From assembly GCF_009299835.1 (NCBI RefSeq), contig NZ_VKCZ01000021.1:326627-390626 (forward strand): a stretch of 64,000 nt of DNA, written 5' to 3'. The position numbers and the translations under genes were made by a program. The DNA comes from Microlunatus speluncae. Its GTDB lineage: Bacteria > Actinomycetota > Actinomycetes > Propionibacteriales > Propionibacteriaceae. Shown here one piece after another: positions 33,438-42,457 of this stretch (positions are counted from its first letter, which is position 1; each line of letters starts with the position of its first letter). The notes beneath the pieces were generated by a model. The model worked only from the letters and a program-made list of their open reading frames with translations. It searched no databases and had not been told where the DNA came from.

Positions 33438-35092
33438 GTGCGGCGCCTGCTGTTGGGCTTGCGCTGGGACGGGCGCAGGACGGGGTCGCCGGCGGCGATC
33501 AGGGCGTCGCGGCGCTCGGCGGCGAAGGCGGCCAGGGCGTCGGCGAGGTCGACCGCGGACGGCTTGCCGGCCATCACGTCGACCCGCAGGCCGTGCTCGG
33601 CGCAGGTCTTGGCGGTGGCCGGGCCGATCGCGGCGACGACTGTGCTGGCGTGCGGCTTGCCGGCGATGCCGACCAGGTTGCGCACCGTCGAGGACGAGGT
33701 GAACACGACCGCGTCGAACCGGCCGGTCTTGATCGCCTCGCGGATCGCGGCGGGCGGCGGCGCGGCGCGCACGGTCCGGTACGCGGTCACGTCCTCCACC
33801 TCCCAGCCGAGCTCGACCAGCGCGGCGGCCAGCGTCTCGGTGGCGATGTCGGCCCGGGGCAGGAAGACCCGGTTGATCGGATCGAGGACGTCGTCGTACG
33901 GCGGGAACTCGGCGGCCAGGCCGGCGGCGGACTGCTCACCGCTCGGCACCAGATCCGGCTCGATCCCCCACGCCTGCAACGCCTTCGAGGTGACCTCGCC
34001 GACCGCGGCGACCTTCAGTCCGGAGAACGCGCGGGCGTCGAGGCCGTACTCGGAGAACTTCTCCTTGACCGCGCGGACCGCGTTCACCGAGGTGAACGCC
34101 ACCCACTCGTAGCGACCCTCGACCAGGCCGCGGATCGCCTTGTCCATCTGCAGCGGGCTGCGCGGCGGCTCGACCGAGATGGTCGGCACCTCCTCGCTGT
34201 GCGCGCCGTAGGTCCGCAGCCGGGCCACCATCGGCGCCGCCTGGTCCTTGGTCCGCGGCACCAGCACCCGCCAGCCGAACAGCGGCTTGCTCTCGTACCA
34301 GCTGAGCTGGTCGCGCTGCTCCACCGCGACGCCGAGCACGACGTGCACCGGATCGGTGCCGCGGGCCCGGGTGGTCTTCAGCGTCGCCGGCAGCTCAGCC
34401 AGCGTCGTCGGCAGGCTGGTCTGCTCGGTGCTGCCGCCGTGCAGCGTGATCAGCGCGGGATCGCTCTCCGGCCGGCCGGCCGCGAGCGCCGCGGCGGCCA
34501 GGTCACCGACCACCCCTGCCTTGGTGCTGACCACCAGCGTCGCGGCCGCCGCCCACTGCGCGGTCGCAGTCTTGGTGAAGCGGCCGTCCGGGGCCGAGAC
34601 GAAGTGCACGCCGCCGCCGTGGTTGAGGTCGACGCCGGCGTACTCCGGCACCGCGGTCAGCCGGGAGACGCCCGGCACCACCTCGAAGTCGATCCCACCG
34701 CGGACACAGGCGGCGGCCTCGTCGGCCACCCCGTTGTCCAGGAACGGGTCGCCGGTCACCAGGCGCACCACCCGGGCGCCGGTGGCCGCGTGCTTCAGCA
34801 CCAGCTTGGCCCGCGCGGACGGGGTCAGCGGCTTGCCGGCCTCGGTCGGGCCGAGCGTGGCCACCTCGGCCTCCGGGTTCAGCGTGATCGCCGGGTGCTG
34901 CAGCAACTCCTGCTGCAACTCGGAATCCAGGATCACCGCGCCGGCGTCGGCCAGGGCCGCGATCGCTCCGAGCGTGAGCAGATCAGGATCGCCGGGCCCG
35001 GTTCCGACGAAGATGACCCGACCCCGGGGTGACGGGGCGGTAGGGGCTTGGGCAGACTGACGTGACGACTTTCGGACCGACGTAGTGCTCAC
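33434..35092 (-). CDS. cobA-hemD: Bifunctional uroporphyrinogen-III methyltransferase / synthase
   Basis: A 552-residue fusion. The N half is an SAM-dependent tetrapyrrole methylase (VIFVGTGPGDPDLLT, LVTGDPFLDNG, EVVPGVSRLTAVP). The C half, from about residue 265, is uroporphyrinogen-III synthase (VLVPRTKDQA, FTSVNAVRA, FTSSSTVRNL). The synthase closes hydroxymethylbilane to uroporphyrinogen III. The methylase half lacks some conserved residues of true CobA, so its activity towards sirohaem or B12 is uncertain. GTG start, 23 bp after hemC. Confidence 0.9.
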   Translation of the reverse strand: MSTTSVRKSSRQSAQAPTAPSPRGRVIFVGTGPGDPDLLTLGAIAALADAGAVILDSELQQELLQHPAITLNPEAEVATLGPTEAGKPLTPSARAKLVLKHAATGARVVRLVTGDPFLDNGVADEAAACVRGGIDFEVVPGVSRLTAVPEYAGVDLNHGGGVHFVSAPDGRFTKTATAQWAAAATLVVSTKAGVVGDLAAAALAAGRPESDPALITLHGGSTEQTSLPTTLAELPATLKTTRARGTDPVHVVLGVAVEQRDQLSWYESKPLFGWRVLVPRTKDQAAPMVARLRTYGAHSEEVPTISVEPPRSPLQMDKAIRGLVEGRYEWVAFTSVNAVRAVKEKFSEYGLDARAFSGLKVAAVGEVTSKALQAWGIEPDLVPSGEQSAAGLAAEFPPYDDVLDPINRVFLPRADIATETLAAALVELGWEVEDVTAYRTVRAAPPPAAIREAIKTGRFDAVVFTSSSTVRNLVGIAGKPHASTVVAAIGPATAKTCAEHGLRVDVMAGKPSAVDLADALAAFAAERRDALIAAGDPVLRPSQRKPNSRRRT

Positions 35093-35115
35093 GGCATATC
35101 TCGCGTTCTGTTGTT

Positions 35116-36177
35116 TCAGCCTCGCCGCGTCCGGCGCGCCGAGTGCTGGGCGGTACTTCTCAACTCATCCAGGGCGCGATCGGCGACAGCGCTTGCGAAA
35201 CGCGATAGCTCGTCGAAGGAATCGACGACGGATCCATCGGTTTCCACCCGCAGGACGGAACCGTCTCCGATCGACTCTGGCGGGTTGCTCACTAAGGTTC
35301 TCCCAATTACCGCGGTCAGAGTCAAATCGAGTCTTTTACCATGGACCGATTTGACTTTTGCACGGGCACCCACCGGAGCCGTACAACCGGCCTCCAGTCG
35401 GGCCAGAAACGACCGTTCGGTACGGGTCTCGGCGGCGGCCACCGGATCGTTGACGGCCTCGATCGCCGCCGTTGCCTCGGGGCCGAGCGTTTCGGCGATC
35501 TCCAGCGCCAGGGCGCCCTGGCCCGGCGCCGGCAGCATCAGGTCCTCGGCCAGGATCGCGGCCGGCAGCCCGGACACCTCCAGGCCCTCGGTCTCGGCCG
35601 GGGCGGCCTCGGACAGCAGCCCGAGCCGGCGCAGGCCGGCGGCGGCCAGCACGACCGCGTCGACCTTGCCGTCCTTGACCAGCCCGACCCGGGTGTCGAC
35701 GTTGCCGCGGATCGGCACGGTCTCGAGCTCCTGCCCGGCGGCGCGGGCGTGGTCGAGCAGCTGGATCGCCCGGCGCGGGGCGCCGGTGCCGATCCGCAGC
35801 GGCCGGTCCCGAGGCTCGGTCAGGTCGGCCAGCCGGCAGCCGATCAGCACGTCCCGGGTGTCCTCCCGGGTCGGCACGGCGGCGACCCGGAGGCCGGGGA
35901 CCGGCGCGGTCGGCAGATCCTTGAGCGAATGCACGGCGAGGTCGATGGTGCCGTCCAGCAGCGCCTCGCGGACCTTGGCGGCGAAGATCCCGGTGCCGCC
36001 GATCTGGGTCAGCTCCCGCCGGTCGACGTCGCCGGTGGTGGTGACGCCCACGAACTCGGTGTCGACGCCGAGCGTCGCCAGCCGGGCGGCGACCCAGTCG
36101 GCCTGGACCCGGGACAGCGGCGAGGTGCGGGCGCCGATCCGGATCACCGATCCGATCCGTACGACAGGGTTGCTCAT
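35116..36177 (-). CDS. hemC: Hydroxymethylbilane synthase
   Basis: A 353-residue protein with the substrate-binding VHSLKDLPT, RRAIQLLDHARA and the dipyrromethane cofactor Cys in LEAGCTAPVGA. It polymerises four porphobilinogens. The C-terminal 30 residues (Arg/Ser-rich) exceed the normal end. The ATG overlaps the hemA stop. Confidence 0.95.
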   Translation of the reverse strand: MSNPVVRIGSVIRIGARTSPLSRVQADWVAARLATLGVDTEFVGVTTTGDVDRRELTQIGGTGIFAAKVREALLDGTIDLAVHSLKDLPTAPVPGLRVAAVPTREDTRDVLIGCRLADLTEPRDRPLRIGTGAPRRAIQLLDHARAAGQELETVPIRGNVDTRVGLVKDGKVDAVVLAAAGLRRLGLLSEAAPAETEGLEVSGLPAAILAEDLMLPAPGQGALALEIAETLGPEATAAIEAVNDPVAAAETRTERSFLARLEAGCTAPVGARAKVKSVHGKRLDLTLTAVIGRTLVSNPPESIGDGSVLRVETDGSVVDSFDELSRFASAVADRALDELRSTAQHSARRTRRG

Positions 36178-37445
36178 CGGCGGACCTCGGGCTTCATCAC
36201 GGCGGCCACGGTCTGCGGGTCGAGCGCGAACAGCTCCCGCAGTACGGCCGCGTAGTCCACCGATTCACCGCCGGAGGCGAGCGCCTGGACCCGAACGGTC
36301 GGCGCGTGCAGCAACTTGTCCACCACCCGGCGGACCGAGCGGTGGATCTCCTGGCGCTCCTTGTCCCCGAGCTCCGGCAGCCGCGCGTCCAGCCGGTCCA
36401 GCTCGGCCGCCATCACCTCGGTCGCCATGGTGCGCAGCGCGACCACGGTCGGCGCGACCTGCGCGGCGCGGCGGGAGCCGAGGAAGTCGGCCACCTCGTT
36501 GCGGACCAGCTCGGCGGCGGCGTCGGCCCCGTCCTGCCGCTCGTCCTTCAGCCGGTCGCCGAGCCGGGCGATGTCGATCACCGCGATACCGGTCGCGGCG
36601 ACGGTGGGATCGACGTCGGACGGCACGGCCAGGTCGATCACGGTCCGGATCGGGGTGCCGGTCAGCTGGTCGGCGCCGATCTTCAGGTCCCGGCCGCCGG
36701 TGCAGGTGAGCAGGATGTCGGCGCCGGCCAGCGCCCGGTCGAGCTGGGCCAGCGGCACGGAGGTGCCGGCGACGGCCTCCGCCAGCCGGTCGGCCTTGGC
36801 CTTGGTCCGGTTGACGATGGTCAACTCGGCCCCGAGGGCGGCGGCGGTCCGGGCAGCCAGGCTGGCCATCGATCCGGCGCCGACGACGACCATCCGGGCC
36901 CCGTCGAGGGAGCCGTGGTCATCGGCCAGCGCCTCGTACGCGGCGGTCACCAGGGAGCGACCGGCGGCGCCGATCGCGGTCTCGGTCTGGACCCGCTTGC
37001 CGACCCGCAGCGCCTGCTGGAACAGGGCGTTCAGGGTGCTGCCTGCGGCGCCCTGCCGCTGCGCCGCAGACAGCGCGAGCCGCAACTGGCCGAGGATCTG
37101 GCTTTCGCCGACGACCATCGACTCCAGCCCGGCGGCGACGGCGAAGGCGTGGGCGACCGCACCCTCGTCGAAGTAGACGGCGCACTCGTCCCGCAGCTCC
37201 TCGACCCCGATCCCGGCGACCGCGGAGAGCTCGGCGGTCACCTCGTCCAGGCCGCCGTGGAACCGGGACACCGAGGCGTACACCTCGGTCCGGTTGCAGG
37301 TGGACAGCACCACCGCCTCGTCGACATGGACGCCGGCGACCAGTGCATCGGTCAGCTTGGCCGCGGCCGGTCCGTCCAGGGCGATCCGGGACAACCGCTC
37401 GATCGAAGTCGTCTTGTGCGAGACGCCGACCACCAGGATGCTCAC
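36174..37445 (-). CDS. hemA: Glutamyl-tRNA reductase
   Basis: A 423-residue protein with the catalytic Cys in STCNRTEVYA, GESQILGQLR, the NADPH fold VVGAGSMASLAARTAAALG, and the C-terminal dimer helix with HRSVRRVVDKLLHAP. It reduces glutamyl-tRNA to glutamate-1-semialdehyde and is the committed step. The GTG overlaps the rex TGA (GTGA), so rex and hemA are translated together. Confidence 0.95.
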   Translation of the reverse strand: MSILVVGVSHKTTSIERLSRIALDGPAAAKLTDALVAGVHVDEAVVLSTCNRTEVYASVSRFHGGLDEVTAELSAVAGIGVEELRDECAVYFDEGAVAHAFAVAAGLESMVVGESQILGQLRLALSAAQRQGAAGSTLNALFQQALRVGKRVQTETAIGAAGRSLVTAAYEALADDHGSLDGARMVVVGAGSMASLAARTAAALGAELTIVNRTKAKADRLAEAVAGTSVPLAQLDRALAGADILLTCTGGRDLKIGADQLTGTPIRTVIDLAVPSDVDPTVAATGIAVIDIARLGDRLKDERQDGADAAAELVRNEVADFLGSRRAAQVAPTVVALRTMATEVMAAELDRLDARLPELGDKERQEIHRSVRRVVDKLLHAPTVRVQALASGGESVDYAAVLRELFALDPQTVAAVMKPEVRR

Positions 37446-38176
37446 GACTTACCCTTCCTCGACGCGCGGAGCTGGGGTGTGGACTCGGCGGTCGCCGAAT
37501 CTGCTTTGCGCTGCTCGTGGTAGGCGAGGATGTGGAGTTCCTGGCCCAGGTCGACCTTACGCACGGTGACGCCCTCCGGCACACCGAGCACGGTGGCCGC
37601 GAAGTTGAGGATGCTGGTCACGCCGGCGGCCACCAGCCGGTCGGCGATGCCCTGGGCGGCCTCGGCCGGAGTGGCGATGACCGCGATCACGGCGCCGGTG
37701 CCGCGGACCACCTTCTCCAGGTCGGCCAGGTCGGAGATCGCCAGGCCGTGGATCTCCCGGCCGATCAGGTCCGGCGACGGATCGACCAGGCCGACCACCC
37801 GGAAGCCGCGGGAGTAGAAGCCGGAGTAGTTGGCCAGCGCGGTGCCCAGGTTGCCGATGCCGACGATCAGCACCGGCCACTCGTGGGCCGAGCCGACCTC
37901 GCGACCGATCTGCACCCGCAGATAGTCCACGCCGTAGCCGACGCCGCGGGTGCCGTAGGAGCCGAGGTAGGAGAGGTCCTTGCGCAGCTGGGCCGAGTTG
38001 ACGCCGGCGGCCTGGGCCAGCGCGCCGCTGCTCACGGTTTCGACACCGCTCTCGGCCAGCGCGTTGAGCACTCGGAGATAGACCGGAAGGCGCGCGATCG
38101 TCGCGTCCGGGATCCCGGCCGACATGCCCTCCGAGGCCGGCCGGTCGGCCGATTTCGGGTGCGGTGTTGTCGGCAC
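37442..38176 (-). CDS. rex: Redox-sensing transcriptional repressor Rex
   Basis: About 244 residues: an N-terminal winged helix (VSSGALAQAAGVNSAQLRKDL, then GYGVDYL), a Rossmann fold VLIVGIGNLGTALANY for NADH, and a C-terminal swapped helix ending in ILAYHEQR. Rex leaves DNA when NADH/NAD+ rises. The GTG at 38176 is chosen because GAAGGAG lies five bases upstream; the longer frame reads through that site. It heads the hem operon. Confidence 0.93.
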   Translation of the reverse strand: MPTTPHPKSADRPASEGMSAGIPDATIARLPVYLRVLNALAESGVETVSSGALAQAAGVNSAQLRKDLSYLGSYGTRGVGYGVDYLRVQIGREVGSAHEWPVLIVGIGNLGTALANYSGFYSRGFRVVGLVDPSPDLIGREIHGLAISDLADLEKVVRGTGAVIAVIATPAEAAQGIADRLVAAGVTSILNFAATVLGVPEGVTVRKVDLGQELHILAYHEQRKADSATAESTPQLRASRKGKS

Positions 38177-38210
38177 ATCACTCCTTCGAACTCCCGGCAA
38201 CTCTACGAGC

Positions 38211-38228
38211 TTGTGAATCTCTGCACAA
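38211..38228. promoter_or_regulatory. Rex operator (ROP) candidate
   Basis: TTGTGAATCTCTGCACAA matches the Rex consensus TTGTGAANNNNTTCACAA at 16 of 18 positions where bases are defined or free, with exact TTGTG/CACAA arms and the right 8-bp spacer. It lies 35 bp upstream of the rex GTG, so Rex probably controls itself and the hem operon, as reported in Streptomyces. Confidence 0.8.
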
Positions 38229-38312
38229 ACTCTGTGGCCGCTCTTCCAAGGTGCGCGGCCACGGACGATCGTGTAGGAAGGTCACAATGACCATCGATGG
38301 CGGGCCGGGCTC

Positions 38313-38957
38313 CTGAATTTTTTCGAGTTCCTGATCAGACGTAGCGATGACATGCTGGAGTTGGGTCTCCAACACGTCGCCGTGGTCGCAGTTGCGCTCG
38401 CGTTGTCCTCGGTCATCGGGGTCGGGGTCGGGATCGCGGTCTATCGCACCAACCGGCCGCGCGAACTGGTCCTGGCCGCGGCCGGGATCATGCTGACCAT
38501 TCCCTCGTTCGCCCTGTTCGTCCTGCTGATCGGGCCGCTCGGCCTCGGCCCGGCGCCGGTGGTGCTGGCCCTCACGCTGTACGGGCTGCTGCCGATCCTG
38601 CGCAACACGATCACCGGGCTGCGGTCGGTCGACCCCAGCATCGTCGAGTCGGCCCGCGGGATGGGGATGAGCCGATCGCGGCAGTTGCTCACGATCGAGT
38701 TGCCGCTGGCCTGGCCGGTGATCATCACCGGCATCCGGGTCACCGCCCTGATCCTGATCGGGATCGCCGCCATCGGCCACATCGTGCTCGGCCCCGGTTA
38801 CGGCGAGTTGATCTTCGGCGGCCTGGGCCGGGTGGGCACCCCGGTGGCGCTCAACCTGGTGCTGGCCGGGATCGTCGGTGTGATGATCGTCGCCGTCCTG
38901 TACGACCTCGCCTTGAACCTGCTCCGAGTGCTGACCACGTCGAAGGGGATCCGATGA
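38313..38957 (+). CDS. Osmoprotectant ABC transporter permease (ProW/OpuCB type), possible CTG start
   Basis: A BPD permease of about 200-215 residues, five or six membrane segments, and the cytoplasmic loop ESARGMGMSRSRQLLTIELPLAWP. Homologues begin with a short NF(V/F)EFL... segment; here that segment (NFFEFLIRRSDD) is in frame upstream of the first ATG (38352), with no ATG/GTG/TTG, but a CTG at 38313. The start is therefore either CTG 38313 or ATG 38352 with a shortened N terminus. The downstream ATPase overlaps by ATGA. Confidence 0.85.
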   Translation: MNFFEFLIRRSDDMLELGLQHVAVVAVALALSSVIGVGVGIAVYRTNRPRELVLAAAGIMLTIPSFALFVLLIGPLGLGPAPVVLALTLYGLLPILRNTITGLRSVDPSIVESARGMGMSRSRQLLTIELPLAWPVIITGIRVTALILIGIAAIGHIVLGPGYGELIFGGLGRVGTPVALNLVLAGIVGVMIVAVLYDLALNLLRVLTTSKGIR

Positions 38958-40198
38958 CCTTGACCGCACCCGGTGGTGACCAGGCCGCGCCGGAGCAGTC
39001 CCGGCGCGTGATGATCAGGTTGGAGCAGCTGACCAAGACCTACCCCGGCGGGAAGAGGCCGGCGGTGGACGGCCTGACCCTCGACGTCAACGAGGGCGAG
39101 ATCGTGATCTTGGTCGGCCCGTCCGGCTGCGGCAAGACCACCACGATGAAGATGATCAACCGGATCATCGAGCCGACCTCGGGCAAGATCATCATCGACG
39201 ACACCGACGTCACCCGGACCGACCCGGACCAGTTGCGCCGCCGGATCGGGTACGTGATCCAGCAGACCGGCCTGTTTCCGCACCGGACGCTGGCCCAGAA
39301 CATCGCCACCGTGCCGAAGCTGCTGGGCTGGGACGCCGCCCGGATCAGGAACCGGGTGGACGAGTTGCTCCGGCTGGTCAACATGGATCCGGACACCTAT
39401 CGGGACCGCTATCCCAAGCAACTGTCCGGCGGCCAGGCGCAGCGGATCGGGGTCGCCCGGGCCCTCGGCGGAGACCCGCAGGTGATGCTGATGGACGAGC
39501 CGTTCGGCGCGCTCGACCCGATCACCCGGGACCGGCTGCAGAACGAGTTCCTGCGGCTCCAGGCGGAGATGCACAAGACGATCGTGTTCGTCACCCATGA
39601 CATCGACGAGGCGATCAAGATGGGCGATCGGATCGCGATCCTGCAGGAGGGCTCGGAGATCGCCCAGTTCGACACCCCGGAACAGATCCTGACCGCGCCG
39701 GCCAACGAGTTCGTCGCCGACTTCATCGGTGGTGGCGCCGCGCTCAAGGGCCTGCATCTGCGCCGGGTCGAGGACATCGAGCTCGGCACCTGGCCGACGG
39801 TCGAGCCGGAGACCAACCCGGTCGCCGCCATGGATCTGGTGCGGCGGACGGATTGTGCCTGCCTGCTCGTCCTCGGCCCGGATCGCCGGCCGCTGCGCTG
39901 GATCAACGCCACCGACCTGCGGCGCGGCGACGGCCGGCCGCTGGACCAGATCGGCCAGGTGCCCGAGGCGGTCGTCGATCGCCGCACCTCCCTGCACGAG
40001 GTGCTGAACCAGATGGTCGCCGCCAACTACGCGACGACGGTGGTCGTCGATGATCGCGGCGGCTACCTCGGGGTGATCGACATCGACCAGATCAACGAGA
40101 CGATCCGGGCCATGCGACGCGAGGCCGGTGAGCGGGACCGGCAGCGGATGAACACCGCGGACACCGACGGGCCCGGCCGGGAGGACGAGCCCCGATGA
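38954..40198 (+). CDS. Osmoprotectant ABC transporter ATP-binding protein with CBS domains
   Basis: A 414-residue ProV/OpuCA-type ATPase: Walker A VGPSGCGKTTT, signature LSGGQAQRIG, Walker B VMLMDEPFGALD and switch His THDIDEAIK. From about residue 265 it has two CBS repeats, the second ending NYATTVVVDDRGGYLGVID. In OpuA-like importers CBS domains gate uptake by ionic strength or c-di-AMP. Middle of the operon, overlapping both neighbours by four bases. Confidence 0.93.
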   Translation: MTLTAPGGDQAAPEQSRRVMIRLEQLTKTYPGGKRPAVDGLTLDVNEGEIVILVGPSGCGKTTTMKMINRIIEPTSGKIIIDDTDVTRTDPDQLRRRIGYVIQQTGLFPHRTLAQNIATVPKLLGWDAARIRNRVDELLRLVNMDPDTYRDRYPKQLSGGQAQRIGVARALGGDPQVMLMDEPFGALDPITRDRLQNEFLRLQAEMHKTIVFVTHDIDEAIKMGDRIAILQEGSEIAQFDTPEQILTAPANEFVADFIGGGAALKGLHLRRVEDIELGTWPTVEPETNPVAAMDLVRRTDCACLLVLGPDRRPLRWINATDLRRGDGRPLDQIGQVPEAVVDRRTSLHEVLNQMVAANYATTVVVDDRGGYLGVIDIDQINETIRAMRREAGERDRQRMNTADTDGPGREDEPR

Positions 40199-40986
40199 GC
40201 GTCGCCGCCCCGACCGACAGCCGGGAGCTGACCCCGCCGACGGTCGGCGTCTCCGCCGGCCGGCGCAGCCTCGCCGGCTATCTGGTCCGGCCGATCCTGG
40301 TGGTCGTGACCTGCGCCGCGATCGCCGTGGTGCTGGCGGTCACGCCGATGGACAGTCTGGAGGCCCGCGCGCTTGCCCTGCCCAACCTGCTGTCGGCGGT
40401 CTGGGAGCACATCCAGCTGACGTTCGCGTCGACCGTGCTGGTGGTGCTGATCGCGATCCCGCTCGGCATCCTGTTCTCCCGGCGCCGGCTCCGGGTGATC
40501 AGGCCACCGCTGATCGGGCTGCTCAATCTGGGCCAGGCCGTGCCGACCATCGGCGTGCTGGTGTTGCTCGCGGTCGGCTTCGCCTTCCTCGGGTTCGGCG
40601 CCGCGATCATCGGCCTGGTGATCTACGCGATCATCCCGGTGATGCTGAACACGATCGTCGGGCTGCAGCAGGTCGATCCCGCCGTGCTCGAGTCCGGGCG
40701 CGGCATGGGACTGTCGGCCCGCCAGGTGCTGTTCGGCATCGAACTGCCGCTGTCGGTGCCGATCATCCTCGCCGGGGTGCGGACCGCGTTGGTGATCAAC
40801 GTCGGCACCGCGACCCTGGCGTCCTACATCAACGCCGGCGGGCTCGGCCGGATCCTGGTGGCCGGCATGTCCACCAACCGGTTGCTGGTGCAGATCATCA
40901 GCGCCGTGCTGACCGCGGTGTTGGCCCTGCTGATCGACTACCTCGCCGGGGTGGCGGAGGATCTGCTTCGTCCCGCCGGCCTCTGA
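40195..40986 (+). CDS. Osmoprotectant ABC transporter permease, second subunit
   Basis: A 263-residue permease with a 45-residue cytoplasmic N terminus, about six membrane segments and the loop ESGRGMGLSARQVLFGIELPLSVP. It pairs with the 38313 gene product. Start overlaps the ATPase stop (ATGA). Confidence 0.92.
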   Translation: MSVAAPTDSRELTPPTVGVSAGRRSLAGYLVRPILVVVTCAAIAVVLAVTPMDSLEARALALPNLLSAVWEHIQLTFASTVLVVLIAIPLGILFSRRRLRVIRPPLIGLLNLGQAVPTIGVLVLLAVGFAFLGFGAAIIGLVIYAIIPVMLNTIVGLQQVDPAVLESGRGMGLSARQVLFGIELPLSVPIILAGVRTALVINVGTATLASYINAGGLGRILVAGMSTNRLLVQIISAVLTAVLALLIDYLAGVAEDLLRPAGL

Positions 40987-41046
40987 ATCCCTTCCACACT
41001 TGACCTCTTGACATACGTGAAGCCCGAAGCTGACCGAGGAGAACCG

Positions 41047-41979
41047 ATGAAACGCAGGGCACTGGCAACGATCATGGCCGGAATCGTCACCGGGGCCGGC
41101 CTGTTGGCCGGCTGCGGCGCCGGTCCGCAGGGCGAGTCCGGTGGGCCGAGCGACGCGCTCTCCGGGGCGACGATCACCATCGGCTCCAAGGAGTTCACCG
41201 AATCGAAGGTGCTCGGCCAGCTCGCGGCGGTGGCCCTGGAGAACGCCGGCGCCACGATCAACGACAAGACCGGGATCTCCGGTAGCGCCACGGTGCGGGA
41301 GGCGCTGACGTCCAAGCAGATCGACCTCTACTGGGACTACACCGGCACCGGCTGGGTCAACATCCTCGGCAACTCCCCGACCGAGGTGCCCGAGGATCTG
41401 TACGAGCAGGTCAAGGCGGCCGACGCCAAGAACGGGGTCGCCTGGCTCAAGCCGGCTCCGTTCGAGAACGCGTACGGCATCGCGGTGAAGAACCAGTTCG
41501 CCACCGACAACAACCTCAACACCCTGAGCGACGCCGCCACCTACATCAAGCAGAACCCGGATCAGGCCGCGGTCTGCGCGGCCAGCGAGTTCATCGCCCG
41601 GGACGACGGTCTGCCCGGGGTGCAGAAGGCCTACGGCTTCAAGTTCAGCGACGTCGTCGAGCTCGACCTCAACCTGGTCTATCCGCAGATCGGCAAGGAC
41701 TGCGCCTTCGGCGAGGTGACCACCACCGAGGCCCGGATCAAGGCCAACGACCTCAAGGTGCTGGAGGACGACCAGAACTTCTTCATCGAGTATCTGGGCT
41801 GCGTCACGCTGCGCCAGGAGACTCTTGATCAATATCCGGCGATCGGCGAGATCATGGGCGCGATCAGCGACAAGCTGACCGCCGAGGTGATGATGGAGCT
41901 CAACGGCAAGGTGGATCTGGACGGCGAGACCGAGCGCGACGTGGCCGAGGAGTGGCTGCAGAATCAGGGCCTCATCTGA
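41047..41979 (+). CDS. Osmoprotectant-binding lipoprotein (OpuAC-like)
   Basis: A 310-residue solute-binding protein with a lipobox (GLLAGC, Cys23) and the family start TITIGSKEFTESKVLG, plus DLYWDYTGTGW, which lines the choline/betaine pocket. It delivers quaternary ammonium compounds such as glycine betaine or carnitine to the permeases. The ATG at 41047 follows GAGGAGA; the frame continues upstream without a ribosome site. Last gene of the operon, ending just before a hairpin repeat. Confidence 0.92.
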   Translation: MKRRALATIMAGIVTGAGLLAGCGAGPQGESGGPSDALSGATITIGSKEFTESKVLGQLAAVALENAGATINDKTGISGSATVREALTSKQIDLYWDYTGTGWVNILGNSPTEVPEDLYEQVKAADAKNGVAWLKPAPFENAYGIAVKNQFATDNNLNTLSDAATYIKQNPDQAAVCAASEFIARDDGLPGVQKAYGFKFSDVVELDLNLVYPQIGKDCAFGEVTTTEARIKANDLKVLEDDQNFFIEYLGCVTLRQETLDQYPAIGEIMGAISDKLTAEVMMELNGKVDLDGETERDVAEEWLQNQGLI

Positions 41980-42033
41980 CCGAGTTGTCAGAAATGAGTT
42001 GTGTCATGGGGCTTCTGAGTTCTGACAACTCGG
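41980..42033. repeat. TTGTCAGAA hairpin repeat, copy 2
   Basis: CCGAGTTGTCAGAA (41980-41993) pairs with TTCTGACAACTCGG ending at 42033. Compared with 16750-16797, both stem and loop (TTGTGTCATGGGGCTT) are conserved. It begins right after the stop codon of the binding-protein gene, so it may end that transcript as well. Confidence 0.8.
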
Positions 42034-42457
42034 GTGGGGGTTGTGGATAACGGCGCTCGCTCAGGTGGGATTGGGCGGGGCCGGAGGGCCTTCGCGACAG
42101 CCACAGGCCGCGCGAACCGAGCCACGTGCACCCGGCCGTGATCAAGCCCGACCTCCGTCGCCGCCCGTGGCCGCCGCCGAGAATCGCCCAACCGACCGCA
42201 GCCACTTCTTCGCGCCACCTCCCCGTGCTTCGCGACAGCTACAGCCGGCGCGAAGCACGAGAAACGGGGGCGAAGAGGCCGAGCGGTGATCATGGTCGGC
42301 CTTCCCTGGCCCCTTCGCGGCGCCAGAGCCGTAGCCGAACCCAACCCACCTTCGCCCCACCTCCCCGCCCTTCGCGACAGCAACAGCCGGTGCGAAGCAG
42401 GAGAAACGGGTGCGGAGAGGGCCTCGAACGTGGTCGGTACGGTCCTCGTCGACCGGG
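42034..42457. other. 424-bp intergenic region with three spaced hairpins
   Basis: Three copies of a TTCGCGACAGC-N-ACAG-CCG-CGCGAA hairpin lie at 42091-42116, 42225-42258 and 42370-42397, about 140 bp apart. Copies 2 and 3 also share flanks over about 72 bp (42207-42279; 42349-42420). A lone TGTGGATAA (42042-42050) matches a DnaA box, probably by chance. No gene is visible. Confidence 0.7.

Noticed and set aside
42042..42050. TGTGGATAA as part of a replication origin
   Set aside because: Only one DnaA-box match is present and no dnaA, dnaN or rpmH gene is near; a single nine-base match in 64 kb can be chance.
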